Below are positions 1 through 5,238 of a DNA stretch of 6,877 bases, one piece after another. The stretch is from Lachnoclostridium sp. UBA739 (lineage in GTDB: Bacteria > Bacillota_A > Clostridia > Lachnospirales > Lachnospiraceae): NCBI GenBank assembly GCA_002297865.1, contig DBKX01000072.1:1-6877 (forward strand), read 5' to 3'. The position numbers and the translations under genes were made by a program. The notes under the pieces are model-generated. The model had not been told where the DNA came from. It saw only the letters and a list, made by a program, of their open reading frames with translations, and did not search any database. Position 1 is the stretch's first letter; every line of letters starts with the position of its first letter.

Positions 1-1004
1 GCTTCTCTTTCTTTATCGTAATCAGAAGATTTTGCTGCTTGATAACCTTCATGTGAATAGATAGAAATCACTTCTTTTCCTTCTTCTGTATTACCGATAT
101 TGATCAAAGCTGTCTGAACTGCTGCTTTAAAATCATCTGTCATAGTATCAGATGTTTTGCTTACGCATACAGTATCATTATAAATAGGTTCGGTAACACC
201 AATTACATTAGTTTCTTCCCATATGGAGGCTGTACGGTTATATTCAGTAGTCCATCTGTCTTGATAATCAGATCTTGAATCAGCATAAGTTAACATAACG
301 TCAATTTGCCCAGACGCAAGTCTTGCCATAGCACTACCGTAAGAATCAGATTGGACTGCACTAGCTAAATCTGTAATTCCTTTTCCGAAGTTGTTCTGTA
401 ACCATAAGCCTGGATAAATATATCCAGCTGGTGATGAAGAAGACATTACACTCCATTTTGCACTGTTTAAATCATCCCAGGTAAGCGCTTCGCCTGCGTT
501 TACTTTAGCTGCAAGTTCCTGTCCTTTTTGAGATGGACCTGCTACGATTAGGGAACGATAAGAAACAGCCTGTTTGTCAGTAAATTCCGTTGCTTTACCA
601 TCATTCCAGTCTTTTGCTTCATCAAATTCTTTGTTAAGACCTGAACGAGTTGCTGTTAGAAGAACATCAGCGCCATCATCGTATAATACATATGTTCCGC
701 CTGGTACAAATCCCATATCTGCTGTACCTGCAGATAAGGCTTCCCCTACTGCTTCAAAAGATGTACCTACTGTAATATCGATGTTGTTTACTTCATAACC
801 TTGAGTGGCTAATTCTTTCTTTAACATGTCTTTTAACGGTTCTGTTGCAGTAACGATCTCTTCCGGCTCTCTAGATGGCACGAAATACACACTTAATGTG
901 TCTACTGTTTTGTCGTCTGCACTTGATTTGTTACTGTTACCACATCCTGTTAACAAGGATAGTGATAAAGCTGATGCTAGAACTAGTGACAATAACTTTT
1001 TCAT
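1..1004 (-). CDS. PhnD-type phosphate/phosphonate ABC transporter substrate-binding lipoprotein (3' end beyond window)
   Basis: This is an extracytoplasmic binding protein that would capture a phosphorus oxyanion (phosphonate, phosphite or phosphate) and pass it to an ABC permease. Seen: 334 residues are visible, and translation is still open at the left edge. A Lys-Lys start and a hydrophobic stretch (residues 4-18) end in the lipobox LTGC, so Cys21 should be lipidated and anchor the protein to the outer face of the membrane. The PhnD-like fold shows in SVYFVPSREPEE (38-49), the GTSFEAVGEAL helix (80-90), GTADMGFVPGGTYVLY (93-108), SSSSPAGYIYPGLWL (188-202) and GSAMARLASGQIDVMLTY (223-240). 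Family members are about 320-350 residues, so only a few codons are probably missing. The start is fixed by GGAGG eight bases upstream. Permease and ATPase genes (phnE/phnC type) would be expected downstream, outside the window. Known of the family: substrate cannot be read from sequence; close relatives bind phosphonates, phosphite or phosphate. Confidence 0.88.
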   Translation of the reverse strand, partial: MKKLLSLVLASALSLSLLTGCGNSNKSSADDKTVDTLSVYFVPSREPEEIVTATEPLKDMLKKELATQGYEVNNIDITVGTSFEAVGEALSAGTADMGFVPGGTYVLYDDGADVLLTATRSGLNKEFDEAKDWNDGKATEFTDKQAVSYRSLIVAGPSQKGQELAAKVNAGEALTWDDLNSAKWSVMSSSSPAGYIYPGLWLQNNFGKGITDLASAVQSDSYGSAMARLASGQIDVMLTYADSRSDYQDRWTTEYNRTASIWEETNVIGVTEPIYNDTVCVSKTSDTMTDDFKAAVQTALINIGNTEEGKEVISIYSHEGYQAAKSSDYDKERE

Positions 1005-1012
1005 TGTGATAT

Positions 1013-1017
1013 CCTCC
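1013..1017 (-). promoter_or_regulatory. Shine-Dalgarno site of the PhnD-like gene
   Basis: GGAGG on the minus strand, eight bases before the ATG at 1004-1002. It is a strong match to the anti-Shine-Dalgarno sequence and fixes the start of the lipoprotein with its signal peptide. Confidence 0.85.
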
Positions 1018-1040
1018 ACATTTTCTGTTTATGCGTGAAT

Positions 1041-1049
1041 AATATATCA
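1041..1049 (-). promoter_or_regulatory. Candidate extended -10 promoter of the PhnD-like gene
   Basis: The minus strand reads TGATATATT, an extended -10 (TGn plus TATATT, five of six matches to TATAAT). No good -35 hexamer lies 16-18 bases upstream, as is common for extended -10 promoters. Initiation would give a leader of roughly 30 bases carrying the GGAGG site. It sits downstream of the terminator at 1121-1160, so the gene probably has its own transcript. This call rests on sequence match only. Confidence 0.4.
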
Positions 1050-1056
1050 CAATATT

Positions 1057-1080
1057 GCAAATAATTCTACATAAATTTGC
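1057..1080. repeat. Inverted repeat upstream of the PhnD-like gene -10 (possible operator)
   Basis: GCAAAT at 1057-1062 and ATTTGC at 1075-1080 form a perfect 6-base dyad with a 12-base spacer. It lies just upstream of the candidate -10 and covers the place a -35 would occupy, where a regulator could act. I do not recognise it as a PHO box or another known operator, and in such AT-rich DNA chance is a real alternative. Confidence 0.25.
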
Positions 1081-1120
1081 GATTTTGATAAAATTTACAA
1101 AGACTGCATTTCCCATCAAT

Positions 1121-1160
1121 CAAAAAGGGAGTTCTGACCCACTCCAGAAACTCCTTTTTG
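1121..1160 (-). terminator. Intrinsic terminator after the chemoreceptor gene
   Basis: Arms 1121-1136 and 1145-1160 pair as a long stem (AAAAAGG, AGTT and CTG blocks with single-base bulges) around an 8-base loop. On the minus strand the structure ends in CTTTTTG. Because the stem begins with A5 and ends with T5 it could work in both directions, but only minus-strand genes are present. It lies about 145 bases after the chemoreceptor stop and separates that gene from the PhnD-like gene. Confidence 0.75.
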
Positions 1161-1188
1161 TTCCACAAAATATTAAATTTCACCCTTC

Positions 1189-1218
1189 GGCTTATAAAAC
1201 AATCATGCCTGATAAGCC
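1189..1218 (-). other. Short perfect hairpin in the chemoreceptor 3' region
   Basis: GGCTTAT and ATAAGCC (1189-1195 with 1212-1218) make a perfect 7-base-pair stem with a 16-base loop. No T-run follows on the minus strand, so it is not an intrinsic terminator by itself. It could stabilise the 3' end of the mRNA. It begins immediately after the stop codon (1221-1219) of the small out-of-frame reading frame described separately. Confidence 0.35.
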
Positions 1219-1290
1219 TTACCTGTCAACTGGCTCATCTCCAATAAAATTTGCTGGTTCTGACTCCGCAGACTGAATGCTTGTATACAT
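1219..1290 (-). other. Possible 23-codon reading frame or displaced chemoreceptor tail
   Basis: An ATG at 1290 opens a 23-residue frame containing QSAESEPANFIGDEPVDR and ending in TAA. The frame has no Shine-Dalgarno sequence, so independent translation is unlikely. The same frame stays open upstream across the chemoreceptor stop codons into the end of that gene, so one indel would fuse it on as a hydrophilic, acidic C-terminal tail of about 35 residues. It could equally be a chance open frame. Confidence 0.2.
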
Positions 1291-1303
1291 TTGTTTAAAT
1301 CTA

Positions 1304-2986
1304 TTATTCACGAATTTGAAACAGTTTAAAGGTCTCTTTTAAATCCTGTATGACACTTGTAAGCTGGTTACCGTGATTCTCTATGTCTCCAGATAGTGCT
1401 GTATTCTTTGTAATAATATCAGATATGTCACTTAAAGAGGTTTTTAACTGGTTCATCATCTGAGACTGCTTACCAGACTGATTGGTTAATTCATTGACAA
1501 ATCTTTGAACTTCCGACATTTCATCTATGGTTTCATATACCATATCTCCCATTTCCGTTATTTTTTCTTTTACAAATAAACCACTATCGATACTTTCTCC
1601 AATTAAATTTTGACTTTTTTCAACAGCCCGTTTTACTTCATTGGACAACGTTGTAATTTCACTTGCAACAACCTGAAAACCTGCACCTGATTTTCCAGCC
1701 CGTGCGGCCTCAATAGAAGCATTCAAAGCTAGCATACTTGTCTGTTTTGATATATTTTTGATAATACCGATAATTTGAATAATCTGCTGACTGGTTTCAA
1801 GCATTAAGCTTGTTTTTTGTTCTAATTCCTTCATTCGTTCTGCCTGTATTCTCGTAGCACTTGCTGTGTTATCTACATATTGGCTAATTTCAACTGCATG
1901 TTCTGTATTGGCCTGCATCTCACTTGACAATGACTCAATACCAGCTAACACTGCCTGAACAGAAGCTGTCTGCTGTAAGGAGGCCGTATATAAATTTTTA
2001 GCCATGCCATTCATTTGACTGGCATCTTCATCTACAACATTACAAACATGCCTCATTTCATATAAAATCTGATTCATGACCTCTATAATCTGATTCAAGG
2101 CTTTCTTAATGGTCTGAAATCTTCCCTGATATTCAATTTCAACAGAAATGTCAAAATTCTTTGCGGACATCTGTGTGAGCAAATGTTCTATATTTGCAAC
2201 GTAGTGATCAAGCTGTACGGAAGTCTTTCTTACTTTGTCTGCAAGATAACCAAATTCGTTTTCCGCAGAATAATCTAATTCACAATCCAATATGCCTTGT
2301 TCCATGTAAGTCATCGCTTCTTCAATTTTCTTAAGTGGTACATTAATTTTACCAATTAGTTGTTTCGAATATCTTAACGCTATGAAAATAGATAATAAAA
2401 AGCATATGACAAATAAAATCAAGAATGTCATAATTTCAATTTCGCTGGTACGAACTACACGAGCAGCTTTTGTCTGAATACCATCAGCCATTTGGGTCAA
2501 TAATTCTTCTACCTGATTCATTCTGTCAAAATAGTTATTTTCTAACATCTGAATTGCTACCTCTGTCTGATCATTACAGCTGTACGATATTGCAGAATTT
2601 CGATACTGTAATGCCTCCTGAAGCAGTTTTTGTATTTTTACAATACTTTCTTTATAAGACGATTCTGAATTTTTTATACTTTGCAGTTCCTTTTGTAGTT
2701 CATAATCCGCTTCATTGGCTTCTTCTTTGTACTTCTTCTTATTTTCACCATATTTAGTTAGACATGATTTATACATTGCATTTTGTGCCTTTAGATGATA
2801 CTTCATTGCTTCCTCAACTTGGATTATTTCTGGTATGTACTGCCGCTCCATTACATGTATGCATTCAAACAGCCTAACCGCCGTAATTCCCATTAAAACA
2901 CATAAAAGTGCGAATACACCAATTACCATAAAATAAGACTGTTTTAAACTAGTCTTTACTGACTGTTTCAAAAATTTATTTCTCAT
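1304..2986 (-). CDS. Methyl-accepting chemotaxis protein (4-helix-bundle-type sensor, HAMP, signalling hairpin)
   Basis: This is a transmembrane chemoreceptor that would signal through CheW/CheA to the flagellar motor. Seen, in 560 residues: a basic N-terminus; membrane helix 1 at about 17-38; an extracytoplasmic, mostly helical sensor at about 39-184, resembling 4HB_MCP domains; membrane helix 2 at about 185-205; a HAMP domain at about 206-260; a second HAMP-like segment at about 262-310 (NFDISVEIEYQGRF, then KKALNQIIEVMNQI); and a coiled-coil signalling domain with tip QTSMLALNASIEAARAG (415-431). The tip is not canonical: Lys432 and Ala435 replace the usual acidic residue and arginine of the E-x-G-R-G-F motif. 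There is no NWETF-type CheR/CheB tether. Start: the longest frame begins at 3016, but that ATG has no Shine-Dalgarno and lies in a hairpin; ATG 2986 has AAGGA seven bases upstream. Tandem stops TAA-TAG end the gene. The ligand cannot be inferred. Confidence 0.92.
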   Translation of the reverse strand: MRNKFLKQSVKTSLKQSYFMVIGVFALLCVLMGITAVRLFECIHVMERQYIPEIIQVEEAMKYHLKAQNAMYKSCLTKYGENKKKYKEEANEADYELQKELQSIKNSESSYKESIVKIQKLLQEALQYRNSAISYSCNDQTEVAIQMLENNYFDRMNQVEELLTQMADGIQTKAARVVRTSEIEIMTFLILFVICFLLSIFIALRYSKQLIGKINVPLKKIEEAMTYMEQGILDCELDYSAENEFGYLADKVRKTSVQLDHYVANIEHLLTQMSAKNFDISVEIEYQGRFQTIKKALNQIIEVMNQILYEMRHVCNVVDEDASQMNGMAKNLYTASLQQTASVQAVLAGIESLSSEMQANTEHAVEISQYVDNTASATRIQAERMKELEQKTSLMLETSQQIIQIIGIIKNISKQTSMLALNASIEAARAGKSGAGFQVVASEITTLSNEVKRAVEKSQNLIGESIDSGLFVKEKITEMGDMVYETIDEMSEVQRFVNELTNQSGKQSQMMNQLKTSLSDISDIITKNTALSGDIENHGNQLTSVIQDLKETFKLFQIRE

Positions 2987-2993
2987 ATAATTA

Positions 2994-2998
2994 TCCTT
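2994..2998 (-). promoter_or_regulatory. Shine-Dalgarno site deciding the chemoreceptor start
   Basis: AAGGA on the minus strand, seven bases before ATG 2986. No comparable site precedes the ATG at 3016, so this selects the 560-residue protein starting MRNKFLKQ over the form ten residues longer. Confidence 0.65.
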
Positions 2999-3013
2999 AT
3001 GTTTATCCCTTCT

Positions 3014-3030
3014 CATAGATTCGTTCTATG
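3014..3030 (-). other. Leader hairpin covering the upstream ATG of the chemoreceptor
   Basis: CATAGA and TCTATG (3014-3019 with 3025-3030) form a perfect 6-base-pair stem with a 5-base loop. It contains the ATG at 3016-3014, the start of the longest frame, and ends 15 bases before the AAGGA site. It would mask that upstream ATG while leaving the downstream ribosome site free. Confidence 0.35.
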
Positions 3031-3090
3031 CTTCATAACACGTATACAATTTTTGCATACCTACATTTTTTTATTTTTCTCAAACACGAT

Positions 3091-3112
3091 TACATTCTAA
3101 TGTATACATGTA
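3091..3112. repeat. Overlapping palindrome cluster upstream of the chemoreceptor
   Basis: Within 22 bases lie TACATT-CT-AATGTA (3091-3104), TGTATACA (3101-3108) and TACATGTA (3105-3112), giving alternating TACAT/ATGTA words. The block is about 105-126 bases before the chemoreceptor start, in the gap after the HD-gene terminator. A near copy, GTATACA, lies at 3042-3048, and an exact TGTATACA at 1282-1289, just past the end of the same gene. This looks like a possible regulator-binding region. I cannot name a regulator, and I found no clear -35/-10 or sigma-D-like promoter in this gap. Confidence 0.35.
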
Positions 3113-3172
3113 AAATCTCAAAGTCTCACTAAGTAAAATATTAGTAAATAATAGCTGAACTTTTTAATTAGC

Positions 3173-3220
3173 AAAAAAACCTTTGAGTTCTACGAATATT
3201 TTCCTAGAACCCAAAGGTTT
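3173..3220 (-). terminator. Strong intrinsic terminator of the HD phosphohydrolase gene
   Basis: Arms 3177-3192 and 3205-3220 pair over 16 positions with one mismatch (AAACCTTTG.GTTCTA with its complement). The loop is 12 bases and itself contains GAA/TTC. On the minus strand a run of seven T follows (3179-3173). The stem starts 16 bases after the HD-gene stop codon, so transcription should end here and the chemoreceptor needs its own promoter. Confidence 0.9.
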
Positions 3221-3236
3221 CTCAGTCCTTACTATA

Positions 3237-5138
3237 TTATAACGTAAGCATTTTCACTAGCTCCACTCCGATGTGCTTTCCAATACAGCCAAGCAGTTCT
3301 TCCCGTTTCTCTTTCAACACTCCGTTATTATCCTTTGCCAGAATATAAATATAAAATACCGGCAAATAATCCGAATCAAGCTGTAAAATATCTGCAATCC
3401 CGCTAATTTCCTTTAGTGTACTAATTGCTCCCCTATGATTATAAAAATAAATCGGGGCGTCTAAACCAAGGGAAATACGCTTAAACAAGGTAACCGTATC
3501 GTAAGTTTTCAGATCCGTTACTACCTGTTTAGTTTCCTCTTCCACAACTTGTTTCACTATTTGTTCAAAAGAATCGATTCGCAATTCTTTACTATTTCTC
3601 ACGATAAACGATAATATAAAACCGGAAGTATTTCTCATGGTATTATCTAACAGCTGATTTACAGAATCAACGAATTGATACTGACCAGGCAAATCTTCTA
3701 TCTCAGCAATAGAGTGCTCTATCGCATCTTTGTTTTTCAAAATCTCAGATTTTACTGCATCATCAATAATCTGAAAATTTTCTCCTCTCTTAATGAGAGA
3801 GTGATACCTTTTACTGTTACGAAGCAGTTCTGCCAGACGCTGTGCTAACACATATTCACTGCTGTCTTCCGGAATTGTATCATTATGATAATACTCGGTA
3901 TAATAAATCTGTCTAAGAACTGTCATTAACCAAGAATCATTCCACTGAGAAAGGGCATTTGCCTTAATCGCCGACTTTTTATCCCCTAATGGAAACCACA
4001 ACCCTGAGATATCAAAGGGAATCAGCACTTCACTATCTCTTTGATTCTCTGATACTGGTTCATTAAGATATTTCTTCACCAGTTCCTTTACAATACCCTC
4101 TAGGATATAATCAGTTTTAATTACCCTGTGATGATAAATGATGTCTTTATAACTGTTATATCTTCGCTTAACAAAATCCTCAACTGAACTTACAGCCTTT
4201 AATGGAACAGCAAAATACATTTCTCCATTCTTAATAAAGAGCTGCATGTCATTGATAATTCTGCTATATTCAATTTTTCCAACGTCCATTCCAGAACTAA
4301 GCACATCTCTGGTTACATAATCCAGACGATCACCATCCAGACTGGAGTCTAGAATACGATGAATGTATCGAAACGCTCCTTCTTCTGCAAAGATCCGTTT
4401 CACACTCTCCAACACAAGCAGTTCAAATAAATTTTCTCCGTATCTTGCATCTTCTGTCACAAGTGGTTTGATAATTTTGTGAAGAATCCCTTCACTGATT
4501 TCGTCACCCATCTGTTCATGAAGTTTTCGATTATCTTCAAAATACTTTGACATAATCTCCACGAATTCTTTCGCATTTTCTTTGTCACTCACTGGCTTGT
4601 CTTTATATTCCATATAAACATCTTTTAATGCGAACTCCACAATATGACTAAATGGCGGATGCCCTATGTCATGCAACAAAGCTGCTGCACGAATGGCTTG
4701 TATCAATATAAGATGCATTACCTTATACTGTCCTGCTACATTATAGGGTATTAAGGAATGTCTTAACTTGTCTAGTTCAATCTGCGGCATTGCTTCTGGA
4801 AGTCTGCCGCCTAGCTTCTCTTCGCAGAGCTTTTGCTGACCACGGATCTCTTTTAGGATTTGTGCAAACTCCTGTCCAAATATCGTAAAAAATTCTTCTA
4901 AAGTCGATTCCGTTGCATTCAGTAAAGACCGAAAAAACATTTCCGAACAAAGTTTCATAGTTCCAATCGAATGCTCAAAACGTTTGGTTCGATTGGATGG
5001 AAATGTAAGATAAACGGTTGAATTCTGGTATACGTCATGTAGACGGTTAAATCCAATTGTGGATACGATTCTTCTTTCGTATTCTGTTAATGCTGTTAAT
5101 CCATGAATGGAATCATTTAAATAAATACCCTTTTTCAA
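3237..5138 (-). CDS. HD-domain phosphohydrolase, COG1078/SAMHD1-like, extended form
   Basis: Probably a metal-dependent cytosolic phosphohydrolase acting on nucleotides, such as dNTP triphosphohydrolysis. Seen (numbered from the TTG start, 633 residues): N-terminal KKGIYLNDSIHG, typical of this family; His56 in FEHSIG; His156-Asp157 in LLHDIGHPPFSH with His160 and His165; His207 in HEQMGDEI; Asp270 in DGDRLDYVTRDVLSSGM. These match the SAMHD1 metal ligands His167, His206, Asp207 and Asp311 and catalytic His210 and His233, so the active site looks intact. Odd: about 100 residues separate His56 from the HD pair, against 39 in SAMHD1, and the total exceeds the roughly 430-480 residues usual for COG1078; residues past about 350 have no motif I recognise. 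Start: AGGAGG lies six bases before TTG 5138; the in-frame ATG at 5168 has no ribosome site. The exact substrate is unknown. Housekeeping nucleotide control and phage defence are both possible. Confidence 0.85.
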   Translation of the reverse strand: MKKGIYLNDSIHGLTALTEYERRIVSTIGFNRLHDVYQNSTVYLTFPSNRTKRFEHSIGTMKLCSEMFFRSLLNATESTLEEFFTIFGQEFAQILKEIRGQQKLCEEKLGGRLPEAMPQIELDKLRHSLIPYNVAGQYKVMHLILIQAIRAAALLHDIGHPPFSHIVEFALKDVYMEYKDKPVSDKENAKEFVEIMSKYFEDNRKLHEQMGDEISEGILHKIIKPLVTEDARYGENLFELLVLESVKRIFAEEGAFRYIHRILDSSLDGDRLDYVTRDVLSSGMDVGKIEYSRIINDMQLFIKNGEMYFAVPLKAVSSVEDFVKRRYNSYKDIIYHHRVIKTDYILEGIVKELVKKYLNEPVSENQRDSEVLIPFDISGLWFPLGDKKSAIKANALSQWNDSWLMTVLRQIYYTEYYHNDTIPEDSSEYVLAQRLAELLRNSKRYHSLIKRGENFQIIDDAVKSEILKNKDAIEHSIAEIEDLPGQYQFVDSVNQLLDNTMRNTSGFILSFIVRNSKELRIDSFEQIVKQVVEEETKQVVTDLKTYDTVTLFKRISLGLDAPIYFYNHRGAISTLKEISGIADILQLDSDYLPVFYIYILAKDNNGVLKEKREELLGCIGKHIGVELVKMLTL

Positions 5139-5144
5139 GTCAAT

Positions 5145-5150
5145 CCTCCT
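5145..5150 (-). promoter_or_regulatory. Shine-Dalgarno site pointing to a TTG start for the HD gene
   Basis: AGGAGG on the minus strand, six bases before TTG (5138-5136). It lies inside the longest frame, downstream of ATG 5168, so it cannot serve that ATG. Its strength and spacing, and the family-like N-terminus that follows, favour the TTG. Confidence 0.8.
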
Positions 5151-5166
5151 GCTGCTTTTTGAGACC

Positions 5167-5195
5167 ATTATAGAACATATTGTTTCATAATTCTA
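5167..5195 (-). promoter_or_regulatory. Candidate sigma-A promoter of the HD gene
   Basis: A perfect TATAAT (-10) at 5172-5167 on the minus strand has TAGAAT (three of six matches to TTGACA) at 5195-5190, with an ideal 17-base spacer. Initiation would fall near 5160, giving a leader of about 20 bases with AGGAGG and starting downstream of the ATG at 5168. The -35 is weak. The gene may also be read from ohyA, because I see no clear terminator in the gap between them. Confidence 0.45.
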
Positions 5196-5238
5196 CTTAT
5201 TTATGATTTCAGCACAGCAATGAATAAATCAACTTTTG

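Noticed and set aside
574..1276. Open frames on the plus strand opposite the lipoprotein gene and its upstream gap, and a minus-strand frame at 937-1119
   Set aside because: They overlap a well-supported lipoprotein gene, its promoter or a terminator, have low-complexity or unfamily-like translations and no ribosome sites.
1161..1300. Riboswitch-like text on the minus strand (GCCGAAGGGTGAAATTT, superficially like part of an FMN element)
   Set aside because: The other conserved blocks and the multi-helix junction are absent, and the region lies between a stop codon and a terminator rather than in a leader.
1322..1335. TTTAAAC heptamer near the chemoreceptor 3' end as a programmed -1 frameshift site
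   Set aside because: The gene's frame reads TTT AAA C, not T TTA AAC, and reaching the open downstream frame needs a +1, not a -1, shift.
2470..2757. 95-codon plus-strand frame inside the chemoreceptor gene
   Set aside because: It is antisense to the sensor domain coding region, has no recognisable domain and looks like a shadow frame.
3017..3172. A sigma-D-type (flagellar) promoter or a c-di-GMP riboswitch before the chemoreceptor
   Set aside because: I found neither a TAAA/CCGATAT pair at the right spacing nor the conserved GEMM blocks.
5173..5238. A terminator between ohyA and the HD gene
   Set aside because: Only a 6-base TCATAA/TTATGA dyad is present, with no GC-rich stem and no T-run, so I do not call one.
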